Shown piece after piece: positions 28,975 through 40,100 of a stretch of DNA of 64,000 bases (positions within the stretch are counted from its first letter, which is position 1; each line of letters starts with the position of its first letter). The translations under genes and the position numbers were made by a program. The DNA comes from Cyanophora paradoxa (Eukaryota > Glaucocystophyceae > Cyanophorales > Cyanophoraceae): NCBI GenBank assembly GCA_004431415.1, contig QPMI01000104.1, forward strand, positions 1-64,000, written 5' to 3'. The notes beneath the pieces were generated by a model, which worked only from the letters and a program-made list of their open reading frames with translations, did not search any database and had not been told where the DNA came from.

Positions 28975-31625
28975 CGCGCCCGCGCCCGCCGGCGCCCGCC
29001 CCGCCGAGCCGGACGAGTCCGAGTCGGACTCGGGCGGCGCCGATCCCGAGGGGTCCGCCGAGGCGGGGCCTCGCCGCCCCGCCGCCCGTACCCCCGGCCG
29101 ACGAGCACGGCGAGGAGGAGGACGAAGGCCCGCGGGCGACGAGCCGGCAGAGCGGGGCGCCCCGTACGGCCTGCGCGAGGAGGATCAGTCGCGCGAGCTC
29201 AAGGCGCAGCTCGCCGCGTACGAAGAGTTTCGCACCCGCCTCCTCAACCCCGACCGCCCCGGCGCCGCCGTCGAGCGCTCCACGACGCTGGCGAACGAGC
29301 GGACGACGCTCCTCCGGTTCCTGGGGTACTGCGCCCTCCGCGAGAAGATCGACGGCGCTCTCACGCTCGACCTCTTCTCCGGCGCCCGCGTCGACTTTAT
29401 CGACCTGTGGATGCGGTTCCTCGCGTTTCTCCGCGACGAGCGCAGGGTCCGGGCGGGCACCTTGGCGGGGTACACGCAGGCGGCCCTCCAGGCCCACTCC
29501 TTTGTCCACGCGCGGACGGCCGGCGCCGCCGCCGGCTCCGAGGGCCCCCACGGGCGCCCGCTGCGGAACCTGATCGCGCAGCTGAGAAAGGAGAAGCGCG
29601 AAGGCGTGAAATGGCGTCAGCGCGGACCGAACTGGGTGCCGTTCGAGGCGCTCCTCTCGGCGCGGCTGGACGCGCTGGAGGCGGCGGAGCGGGCGCCGCT
29701 CGAGTACGAGAGGGCGCTCGCCCTCCGCGAGGGCGTCCTCCTCTCCCTCCTCGTCTCCACGCCCTCGCGCGTCGGCATCGTCCGCCGCCTCAGGTGCCGT
29801 ACCCCCCGCGCCGCGCCGTCGCCCCGCGCCGAGCGAGGGCCCCGTCCCGCCCCTCTGCGCCCCCCGCAGGATCGGCCACACGCTGCGGCGGGACGGCGGC
29901 GCGTGGACAATCACGCTCACCCAGATGCGGGCGGACGCGGGGCAGGGCGAGGCCGTCCTCTCGTCGAAGACCGCGAAAACTGCGGGGGCGATCAGCTACC
30001 CGATCCCGGAGTTTGTGCAGCGGCCGCTCACCTCGTACGTCGAGCGGTACCGGCGCCTCCTCCTCCCGCCGCTGCCGGGGGGCGCGGACGAGGGCTGGCT
30101 CTTCACGAGCGCCTCGGGAGCGCCCCTCTCCGACTCGGCCTGGAGCGTCTTTGTCAAGCGCGTGACGGAAAAGTGGACGGGGGTACCGGTGACGGCGCAG
30201 GCGATGCGGGCCATCATCACGACGCACGTGCGCGACGAGGCCGCGGCGAACCGCATCTCCGGCGACACCGCGGCCGCCGTCGTCGACGGGACGGGTACGC
30301 CGAAGCGCCCCCCCCCCCCCCCCCCCCCCCCGCCTCTCTCACCCGCCCGCGCGCCCGCAGCCAAGCTCCTGGGCCACTCGGTGCTGACGGCGACGCAAAA
30401 TTACGACTACTCGGCGCGGGCGCGCACGGCGGCGGCGGCGGTGGCGTACCTCGAGGAGCTCGCCGTCAAGCACGACGAGGCGCGGCTCCGGGCCCGCGAG
30501 AGCGCCGCCTCCGCCGAGTCGCCGCCCCGCCTCGAACTCCCGCCGGCACCGGCGCTGCCGCCGCCGCCGCCGCCGCCATCCGGATCCCCCGCGCCCTCGG
30601 CGGCGGGCGGGAGCTCGGGCGGCGGGACCGAGGCGGAGCGGGACGACGGCGGGGACTCCGAGGAGGACGCCGACGACGAGCCGGCGCCGTTGCCCGCGCC
30701 GCCGTCCGCCCCGGCGCGTCCCCGCGCGGGGCGCGGCGCGGAGAGCTCCAGCTCGTACTCGGAGGACGACGGCGAGGGCGGGAGCGGCACGTCGAACGGG
30801 AGCGAAGAGGCCAAGCGGCGGCGGACGGGGGCGGAGAGGCCGCGCGCCTGGGACGCCGACTACACCCTCGAGCGCGAGCTCGCCATCGCCGAGCAGAGGT
30901 ACTGCGCGCCCTGCGATCGGGTGAGCCGCCCGCCCCCGCCCCGCCCCGCGCCGCCCCCCGCGCGCCGCCGCCCTGACGCACCGCAAGGAGTTTAAGACCT
31001 CGGCCGGGGCGCGGGCCCACGAGCACTACTGCTCCCGCGGCCTCCTCCGCGGCGGGCGCGGCCGGCGCGGCCTCGGCCGCGCGCGCGGGCGCGGAGGCGC
31101 CGCCTCCCAGGAGCCCATCCCCGTCGGCGTCGCCGCCGCCGGCCCGCGCCGCCCCTCTACCACCTGCACTGGCGGTCGGCCTCGCCGTACCCGGCGGGGC
31201 AGGTGGTGGCGGCGCTGGCGACGCACGCGGCGAGCCCGCTCCCCGGCGTGTGGTTCGCGCGCCTCGTCCAGACGATCGACCTGCCGAGCGGCGAGTACGA
31301 GTCGCGCTTCGTGGTGCTGAAGCGCTTCGGCGGCGCGTGGGCGCCGAGCCAGGAGGGCGGACCGCGCGAGTGGAGCTTTCCTTCGTCACTTTATCCCGTC
31401 GAGTATGAGGGACGGAACGGCACGGTCGAGATCCGGACCGGCCCGAGCGCATTCTGGGCTGCTGGGCCTCCCGGCGCCTGCCACACCGTCCTCGTCTCCG
31501 TCGTCGTCGCGCGGCGGCGGCGCTGGGCGCGGCGCCCAGCCTGCCCGGCGGCGCGGTCGCCCGCCAAAGATGCGTACCTGAGCGAAGGATCGGTATTGTC
31601 ACGGAGCGACGGGCAGTTGTCCTAG
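28975..31625 (+). CDS. Tyrosine recombinase with C-terminal C2HC zinc finger
   Basis: An acidic N-terminus (DESESDSGG) precedes a SAM-like core-binding domain (LLRFLGYCALREKIDG to AALQAHSFV). The catalytic domain has the first Arg in STPSRVGIVRRLR, a Lys in LSSKTAKT, the second Arg in TAQAMRAIITTH, His in KLLGHSVLTAT and the Tyr nucleophile in QNYDYS. Introns 29794-29869 and 30295-30360 restore RLRIGHTL and the LLGHS box; the second holds a 24-C run (30308-30331). Intron 30921-30987 splits a textbook finger: C-x2-C-x12-H-x3-C (CAPCDREF...AHEHYC). A further domain near 31150-31625 (LYHLHWRSASPYPAG, RFVVLKRFGG) ends at TAG 31623-31625 in another frame. The fold resembles Crypton-like and other eukaryotic element recombinases. 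There is no own ATG; a 35-nt gap (28940-28974) would join it in frame to the protease exon. Present once, outside the duplicated part. Confidence 0.85.
30308..30331. repeat. Poly-C run of 24 in recombinase intron
   Basis: 24 consecutive C within the intron 30295-30360. Together with the G runs at 2511-2538 and 36260-36285 it marks places where the assembly is least reliable. Confidence 0.9.
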
Positions 31626-31627
31626 GG
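31598..31627 (+). promoter_or_regulatory. Lone bipartite motif overlapping the recombinase 3' end
   Basis: GTCACGGAG, 14 nt, CCTAGGG; the in-frame TAG of the last recombinase frame lies inside the second half-site. It is about 200 bp before satellite block 5. A degenerate reverse copy follows around 31670-31699. Confidence 0.65.
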
Positions 31628-31804
31628 GCGGGAGATGGCTCGCTCACGCGCTCGACAGAGCCGACCCGGGCCTTGGAGGATTCCCATCCGCTCTGTGACG
31701 GCGGAAAGCGCCCGCTCCTGTGCGTGTACGCGAGTTATTGCTTGGTATATGCGTTGCGATGGCGGGAAGGAAGTACCGCGATGGCCGAAGAGGGGGTACA
31801 CGGT

Positions 31805-32990
31805 GGAGGGAGAAGACCGGCCGCACCCTAGACGGAATCGCCGCCGCTCCGTGACGGCCGAGGGGGTACGCGCGCGCCGCGGCCGCCCCGCCCTAGACGG
31901 AGGCGCCGCCGCTCCGTGACGGCCGAGGGGGTACGCGCGGCGCCGCGGCCGCCCCGCCCTAGACGGAGGCGCCGCCGCTCCGTGACGGCCGAGGGGGGTA
32001 CGCGCGGCGCCGCGGCCGCCCCGCCCTAGACGGAATCGCCGCCGCTCCGTGACGGCCGAGGGGGGGTACGGGCGGCGGAGGGCGGCGGTGGGCTCCGTCC
32101 TCTTTCCTTCGTACCCCGTGAAGTCGGTGGGCTCCTCCATCTGCGCGGGCGGGGATGAGAGTTGTACTCGTTATCTTTTCGGCTTTTAATATTTATCTTA
32201 GTGACAACTTCAGGGGTTTGGGTAGCACGAGGAGCTTACCGCGCCGCCGGGGGTACGAAGGAAAGAGACACGGGCCTACCCCCGCCGTCACGGAGCCGAG
32301 CCAGTTCCCTCTAGGGCGGCGCCGGCGGCGGGTGAAGAGCTCACCGCGCCGCGGGGGGAACGAAGGAAAGAGATGCGGGCCTACCCCCGCCGCCCGTCAC
32401 GGATCCGAGTCAGTTCCCTCTAGGGCGGCGCCGGCGTCGGGCGAGGAGCTTACCGCGCCGCCGGGGGTACGAAGGAAAGCGATGCGGGCCTACCCCCGCC
32501 GCCCGTCACGGAGCCGAGTCAGTTCCCTCTAGGGCGGCGCCGGCGTCGGGCGAGGGGCGTACCGCGCCGCGGGGGGTACGAAGGAAAGAGGTGCGGGCCT
32601 ACCCCCGCCGCCCGTCACGGAGCCGAGTCAGTTCCCTCTAGGGCGGCGCTGGCGGCGGGCGAAGGGCTTACCGCGCCGCCGGGGGTACGAAGGAAAGCGA
32701 TGCGGGCCTACCCCCGCCGCCCATCACGGAGCCGAGTCGGTTCCCTCTAGGGCGGCGCCGGCGGCGGGCGAAGGGCTTACCGCGCCGCCGGGGGTACGAA
32801 GGAAAGCGATGCGGGCCTACCCCCGCCGCCCGTCACGGAGCCGCGTCAGTTCCCTCTAGGGCGGCGCCGGCGTCGGCCGCGGCGCTCATAGCCTACGCGG
32901 GGTACGAACGAAGGAGGCCCTGAGGGGTGCACCTACCCCCGCCGCCCGTCACGGAGCCGCGTCGGTTCCCTCTAACGCGACACCGGCGCT
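31805..32990 (+). repeat. Satellite block 5 (single copy)
   Basis: Four B units (about 31810-32080), a linker (32090-32220) with ttttaatatttat, then seven A units (gtcacgg near 32287, 32397, 32506, 32615, 32724, 32834, 32947). The last units degrade progressively. It lies outside the long direct repeat and shows that the satellite family itself is not confined to the duplicated part. Confidence 0.9.
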
Positions 32991-33254
32991 GAGGAACGGG
33001 CGCACCTATCGTAACGAAGGCGACAGCTCGCGAACGCGACTCCGGATCCGCTTAGGTTGGCCGCGCGCCCGTCCGGCGTTGGTCCACGCCGCCTATCACG
33101 GAGCTCGGGCCGTGTCGGTAGAACGCGCACGTAGCCTCCGGGCGCTCGATCGAGGCCGCGGCCGCCGGGCCTCGAGCTCGTCCGCGCCGGCCGCGAACGA
33201 CCCAGGCCTGCGCGATGTAAGCTATCAAGGCGCTCGACCTCGCTGCGCGGCGCG

Positions 33255-33522
33255 ATGGCACGGCGCACCATTCCTCCGCCATCTATCGTCCGGAAGCTGT
33301 TGCGGCCGGAGGCGAAGGTTACAAGTACCTCGGGCGCGCGCCACATCCGCCGGCACGAAGCCGAGGCGATCCGAGCCGCCGAGGTCTCCGATCCGCGGCT
33401 CTCTCACGCCAACCGCCGCATCTGCGTCGCGCTGGGGCGCTGCAACGATACGTTCCGGTCTCATGCCGATTTGGCCCGCTGGACGCTCGCTGTGCGAGCG
33501 CAAGGCCCGCAACGAGCGCTAG
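33255..33522 (+). CDS. Possible small basic protein, single copy
   Basis: ATG at 33255 opens a basic frame MARRTIPPPSIVRKLLRPEA that continues with ARHIRRHEAEAIRAAE. A donor-like gag|gtctcc follows at 33390, and another frame ends KARNER at TAG 33520-33522. The first 40 residues faintly recall a histone-fold N-terminal helix (a Pro-x-Ile-x-Arg-x-Leu pattern), but I cannot establish this. It is convergent with the hypothetical gene at 33696. Confidence 0.25.
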
Positions 33523-33695
33523 ACAGCGACGCGCCTCGCAGCTCGCCTCAAAGCTCGCCCCGGCTCGCTCCCATGAGCAGCGGATTTGGGGTACGCATTT
33601 ACGAATCACAGACGTCGACGAGCTTAAAATTTGCATCACGGCGTGGCTACAGCTATAGCGCTGCGTTTTCTAGCTGTACGGAGCCTACGAACGCG

Positions 33696-34172
33696 TCAAC
33701 TACGGCTCGCGCCGCGGCCGACCGCGTAAACACAGAAGATCGAATTCGGTGCTCCGGGTACCTCCTGGCGCGTGACGCCCACGCGGCGCCGCAGGTGCGC
33801 GATGCGCGGATCCGCGAGGATCTTTGCGGAGAGCTCGTCCGCCTCGGCCCGCGCGAAGCGGGCGACGACGGTCTCAATCCCCGCGAGCAGGGCGAGGACG
33901 GCGCTCTCGGAGGCGGGGAGTTCGGTCGCTGATCCCCAAGAGGCGGGCTCCTGAGCTCCGGGCGGGGTGATGCGGACGAGCCAGTGGCCGCGCGGCTCCG
34001 GCAGTACGACGACGTGTGCGCGCACGAGGAGGCTGGCGACGGCGGGCTCGACGACCTCGGCGACGCGCTTGAGCAGGGTCGGAGTCCGGAGCGCGAGGGC
34101 GATCGGTCGACCGGCGACGAGGGCGCTGGAGATGCGACGGGCGGCGTTTTGAACGACGGTAGAGGCCTCCAT
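33696..34172 (-). CDS. Hypothetical protein, complete copy
   Basis: 158-aa minus-strand frame starting MEASTVVQNAARRISSALVA, with alternating helices and strands (SLLVRAHVVVLPEPRGHWLV, VLALLAGIETVVARFARAE) and non-repetitive composition. A CTTAAAGG box on the minus strand (34221-34230) lies about 50 nt upstream of the ATG. A donor-like gag|gtaccc follows TRQE near 33763, so the last 27 residues may instead be intron and the gene may continue to about 33650 or beyond. No family recognised. The left boundary of copy 2 (33760) cuts this gene near its 3' end, because copy 1 is truncated by the window edge there. Confidence 0.5.
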   Translation of the reverse strand: MEASTVVQNAARRISSALVAGRPIALALRTPTLLKRVAEVVEPAVASLLVRAHVVVLPEPRGHWLVRITPPGAQEPASWGSATELPASESAVLALLAGIETVVARFARAEADELSAKILADPRIAHLRRRVGVTRQEVPGAPNSIFCVYAVGRGASRS

Positions 34173-34514
34173 GATCGTCGAGGTCGATGGCAAATGTGCG
34201 TCCAGGGACCGTCTGCTCCGCCTTTAAGCACGCCGTCAGTTGAATTCGAGCGAAAGCGCCTTCCCCGCCCCACGCGTCCAGCGTATCGTTTGAATCCGCA
34301 AATCACGTATATTCGAGAACAGCGCGCGCAGTCGGCTCGCGATCCGCGAGCGACGGCGGGAGTTGGGCGGGCGGGCCGGGGTATCGAGGGTACGGGGCGG
34401 AAGAGGCGTCGTAGAGGGCATGTGGAAGCGAACGAGGGCACGTGACTGCGGGAAAGGCTGAACGTGAAGGGTGTAGAGGCGGTGCACGGCCGAGGAAGGA
34501 GACCGGCCGCGCCC

Positions 34515-36385
34515 TACACCGAATCGCCGCCGCTCCGTGACGGCCGAGGGGGTACGGGCGGCGCCGCGTCCGCCCCGCCCTAGACGGAATCGCCGCCGCT
34601 CCGTGACGGCCGAGGGGGGTACGGGCGGCGCCGCGGCCGCCCCGCCCTAGACGGAATCGCCGCCGCTCCGTGACGGCCGAGGGGGTACGGGCGGCGCCGC
34701 GGCCGCCCCGCCCTAGACGGAATCGCCGCCGCTCCGTGACGGCCGAGGGGGGTACGGGCGGCGGAGGGCGGCGGTGGGCTCTGTCTTCTTTCCTTCGTAC
34801 CCCGCGAAGTCGGTGGGCTCCTCCATCTGCGCGGGCGGGGATGAGAGTTGTACTCGTTATCTATTCGGCTTTTTATATATATCTTAGTGACAACTTAGGG
34901 GATATGGGTGACACGAGGAGCTTACCGCGCCGCCGGGGGTACGAAGGAGAGAGACACGGGCCTACCCCCGCCGTCACGGAGCCGAGTCAGTTCCCTCTAG
35001 CGCGGCGCCGGCGTCGGGCGAGGAGCTTACCGCGCCGCCGGGGTACGAAGGAGAGAGACACGGGCCTACCCCCGCCGCCCGTCACGGAGCCGAGTCAGTT
35101 CCCTCTAGCGCGGCGCCGGCGTCGGGCGAGGGGCTTACCGCGCCGCCGGGGGTACGAAGGAGAGAGACACGGGCCTACCCCCGCCGCCCGTCACGGAGCC
35201 GAGTCAGTTCCCTCTAGCGCGGCGCCGGCGTCGGGCGAGGAGCTTACCGCGCCGCCGGGGTACGAAGGAGAGAGACACGGGCCTACCCCCGCCGCCCGTC
35301 ACGGAGCCGAGTCAGTTCCCTCTAGCGCGGCGCCGGCGTCGGGCGAGGGGCTTACCGCGCCGCCGGGGGTACGAAGGAGAGAGACACGGGCCTACCCCCG
35401 CCGCCCGTCACGGAGCCGAGTCAGTTCCCTCTAGCGCGGCGCCGGCGTCGGGCGAGGGGCTTACCGCGCCGCCGGGGGTACGAAGGAGAGAGACACGGGC
35501 CTACCCCCGCCGCCCGTCACGGAGCCGAGTCAGTTCCCTCTAGCGCGGCGCCGGCGTCGGGCGAGGGGCTTACCGCGCCGCCGGGGTACGAAGGAAAGAG
35601 ATGCGGGCCTACCCCGCCGCCCGTCACGGAGCCGACTCAGTTTCCTCTAGAGGGCGCCGGCGTCGGGCGAGGGGCTCACCGCGCCGCCGGGGGTACGAAG
35701 GAAAGCGATGCGGGCCTACCCCCGCCGCCCGTCACGGAGCCGAGTCAGTTCCCTCTAGGGCGGCGCCGGCGTCGGGCGAGGGGCTTACCGCGCCGCCGGG
35801 GGTACGAAGGAAAGAGATGCGGGCCTACCCCCGCCGCCCGTCACGGAGCCGAGTCAGTTCCCTCTAGGGGGGCGCCGGCGTCGGGCGAGGGGCTCACCGC
35901 GCCGCCGGGGGTACGAAGGAAAGAGATGAGGGCCTACCCCGCCGCCCGTCACGGAGCCGAGTCAGTTCCCTCTAGCGCGGCGCCGGCGGGGGCGAAGAGC
36001 TCACCGCGCCGCCGGGGAACGAAGGAAACAGACACGGGCCTACCCCCGCCGCCCGTCACGGAGCCGAGTCAGTTCCCTCTAGGGGGCGCCGGCGGCGGCG
36101 AGGGGCTCACCTCGCGCCGCCGGGGGTGCAAAGGAAAGAGATGTCGGACCGGCCGCGCCCTAGACGGAATCGCCGCCGCTCCGTGACGGCCGAGGGGGTA
36201 CGGCGGCGCCGCGGCCGCCCCGCCCTAGACGAACGCGCCGCCGCTCCGTGACGGCCGCCGGGGGGGGGGGGGGGGGGGGGGGGGGTGAGGGACGAGTGGC
36301 GGAGGGCGGCGATGGGCGGTTTTCATCGTACTCCGCGAGCTCAATTATAACCTCCATCTGCGCGGGCGGGGATGACTCTGGTAGA
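34515..36385 (+). repeat. Satellite block 1, second copy
   Basis: Counterpart of 761-2640 with the same B-linker-A-B order, the same units and a 26-G run at 36260-36285 (28 in copy 1). Many G runs are one shorter than in copy 1. Confidence 0.92.
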
Positions 36386-37113
36386 CGAAACGGGCGTCGG
36401 GCCGGGGTGCGGACGAACGACGCCCAAGGTGCGCGTTGAGAGCTCCACCTGCCCCGGCGGCCTGTTTCTAAGCATAATAAGCTCTCGCTCCGACCCGGCG
36501 CAGGTCGCGCGAGGAGCGACGAGCCGAACCGCGTCGCAGGGCTTGCAATTGGCATCGTCTTCGCCGCGGGCCCGATCGGCATCTGCGCGAGCGCGTCAAG
36601 AGTGGCGGCGGACGACTGCGTCGAGCCTTTAGAAGGATTCAGGGCGGCTCCGTGACGGCCGCGGGGACGCGGGCGGGCAAAGGAGGCCCCATGGCCAACT
36701 AACTGCTCCGGTTTCGAGGAACTCTTGCGCGTTTCGAGAGAGCTTTTGTACGTGTTAACGTTGGATGGCGAGTCATCTTTCGAGAGCCAAGGAGTATCAG
36801 TAACGCACGGCTGGGGGGTGTGGAGCACGATGTTCGCTCGACCTCTCGTGTTCGCGCTCGCGAGGGCACGCAAGGGCGCGCCGACATGCGCGCCATGCTG
36901 CATACGAAACGAACGCACACGAATTCGCCGGCGCTGTCGTCCACATGCGGGGCTACGGTCGGAAAGGGGCCCGGGGGTCAACTATGCCCGAAAGGGTCGA
37001 AAAAACGCGGCAGACCGGCTGGAACGCGTCTTAGCAGATGGGATACACGGTTGGCCGGCTGGGTACCGTGAAAGCTCGGCTCCACGCGCAGAGCAGTCTG
37101 TTAAGCGTAGCGG

Positions 37114-40100
37114 ATGCAGCCGGGCGGGAGCGGAGGCCCGCAGGAGCCGCCGAACGCCGCCCCGCCGCCCCAGCCGACGGGTGCGCGCTTTGACGAGCGC
37201 GCCCTGCTCCGCTAACGCCGATCCGCAGCGGAGGGTCATTGTGTCGTATGTAAGCAGGTGTTGTTGCTCCCGGTCTCGTTCTGCAAGCCCGACTGCGGCG
37301 CACGACGCCGATTGTGTCTTCCGTGCTTCATCTCGGACGAGCGCTTCCGCAGCTACAGGAACGCGGTTGCGGGGTGGTGCGCATCGTACCGAGTGTGTAG
37401 AGTGTCTCGTTGTAAACCGCTCGACGCGCAGCGAATGCGGAGGAGTCCCCGAGGCCGTCAATCTCGGGAACACAGGCTCCGTCTGTGCAAAGTACCACGA
37501 CATTGCGGGGCTTCCGGAGGGCCTGCAGCCGGCAGCAAACCAGCGGTGGGACCTGTTCAAGCGCGTGTTCGACTCGGCCAAGGCGAGCGAAAAGAAGCCG
37601 AAGAAAGGGCAGCGCCAGCAGAAGAAAGGAGGTCCCAAGAAGGCGAACGGCGGCGACGGCAAGGCCGGCGACGGCAAGGCCGGCGACGGCGACCGAGGAG
37701 AAGAAAACGAGGAGAACGAGGAGGACGAGGAGGACGAAGAAGCTGGCGACGATTCGGACGACGATCCAGACCGCCCGCGCAAGGGCCGTACGCGTCACGC
37801 CGACGCGACGGTCGAGCGCAGGGCGGAGGCCATCGTCGAGAATCTCGCGGATGGCTGGCTTGGCAGCTTTCGGCGGGTCGTCCCTCGACCACCTCAGCAT
37901 TCGCCGGCCGCAGCCTTGCCGTCGAGCACGGTGCCGGCGCCAGTGGGCAATGTGGTGGCGGACGCGATCGAAAGCTCCTCCAACAGCGCCTTTGTCAGCG
38001 TCAACCCGTTCGCGTCGGGCGAGCTGTCCGCGGCCATGCGCGGGCTCGCCTCCTCCGCACCTGTGGATCTCATCTCGCAAATCAAGAACGATCCGAGCAA
38101 GTACAGGGAGCTGGATCGGTTCATGTTGGCGGCAGCTTCCATCCTCACGGCAGGCGAGCTGGAGAACACCGCGACCTTCATGATGGTTTGCCAGGTACAA
38201 CGCCCCCAATCCCATTCCCACTTTGCCCGCCGACGAGCTCTTTCGTCGCAGTACGTCGCCCTTTTCTACGACTTCGAGGGTCGGCGGATAATGGAGGAGG
38301 ATGCGCGGAAGAAGGCGGGGCGAGCGGTCGAGTCGTTCATGATCAGCAGCAAGACCCTGAGCGAACGGATTCGAGGCCTCGTCGGGGAGAGGATCGCGGA
38401 TTTCGATGAAGATCCACACGGCAAGCTGGACTGGGCGAAGATGCTCTCCCTCGAAACGTCGGGGACGGTCCAAGACTTTCGCGACAAGACGGTCGATCAC
38501 ATCGACACCGAAAAGGGAAGAAGAATTTGGTCGATGTGGTCCGCCCCGATCCCGCTCGTCGGCGCGGGCGCCACCCTGACGCCTCGCTCGCAGCTTCTGC
38601 GGATTCGCAAGATCGGCGCGGCGCTCCGGGCGTTTCCCTGTCTGCTCATGATGGGCCCGAAAACGACGCGAACGCACGTGAAGAAGCTCAACGCGCCCAA
38701 CTTCTCTCTTGGGCAGGCGGTCCTCGATGTGGAGGAGCACGCGCGTCGGGGGCGGGGCGCGGCGCCGACGGCTCCGGCGCGGCGGCCGCGCCCCGCCCCC
38801 GCCCAAGGGCGATCGAGCGTCGAAGAGCGAGGAGAGTAGGCGGCAGAAGGCGGAGCGCGGAGATGAGCTCATCAAGGCCGTCCGAAGGTCGCTGGAAGCA
38901 CACGTGGCGGAAAAAGGGTTGCGTGGCGACGACGCCCTTCTGTCATGCCTCCTCGACCCCGAGATCCCGATCTACCATCCGAACAACCCCCTCTACCTGC
39001 ACCCCGATGGCGGTCGCGATGGCCCGAGACCCGCCCCCGACATGGATCGGTGCCTCTTAACCGCACCTCGCGGCGGGGGGCGATCCGTTCTCACGTTCCC
39101 GGATCGCGACAGAAAAGTGGACTTCGAAACGGCGTTGAGCAAGGCGGGACGTCTGCTCAGGGCGGCGTCCACGGAAGGCATCCGCAACGCGTTCATCGAC
39201 AACGAGCGCCTCAAGAGCATGCACCCCTATGGTGCGAGCGTGTCGCCCGCGCCTCGATGAACCTTATCCGACTCTGCGTCGCCAGTCGTTCCGGAGGGGA
39301 CCATGGAAGACCTCGAGGAGGCCCTCGGTCCAAAACGGTTGGAACCCGACCCGGAAGACGAGGCGGCGGACGGGTGGCCGTCCCTTCAGCGTCTCTCGCC
39401 CACTGGAGTCCTCTTGTTCGGCCCGCCGGTCCGTGCTTCCGCGCGGGGGCCCGCTTCGCGCTCTCTGATTCGCGTTGCGCAGGGCACAGGCAAGTCACAG
39501 TTCGCGCGCGAGCTCGCTCGCCGCATCGGCTACAGCTTCCTCGAGTACAAGCCGTCGCAGATCAGCGAATATGTGCTCGCCCGTTCGCCCGCGCACCCGT
39601 TCCATCCCTGATCTTGCAGCAGTACGGGCAAGCCGCAAAGATCGTCGAGGCGTTCTTCGACATCGCCTACGACGTGCAGGACGTCATCTTAATGTGCGAG
39701 TGCGTATATTTTCGCTCCCTGCAATGCATAATATGGCGCTCTCGGTAACGTTTGGTCCAGCGAGGTGGATGCGACCGTCCCAGCTTCCAAGGCGTCGTTG
39801 GACGAACTGCAGAAACAGGTCATGAACACGGTACGCTCGAGTGCTCGTGCACGCCTCCCGCGACTCACAGGGTGTTAGTTTGCGACGGCGATGGACAAAC
39901 TCTACAACGAGGTCGAGCACCGGCGAGTTCGCACAGGCGACCCCGGCCGCGGTCCGATTGTAATCGCCGCGACCAACTATCCGCTCGACATGGACGCCAA
40001 GTTCTTTCGTCGCTTCCGCAAGCAGTACGCCGTCCTGCACGTATTCCTTCGCGTTTAATCCCGTTCCGCAGCATCTTCCTTCCCGCACCCAACGCCGAAT

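Noticed and set aside
34670-35434. Long frame across the second copy of block 1
   Set aside because: Same artefact of repeat period and lack of stops in GC-rich DNA.
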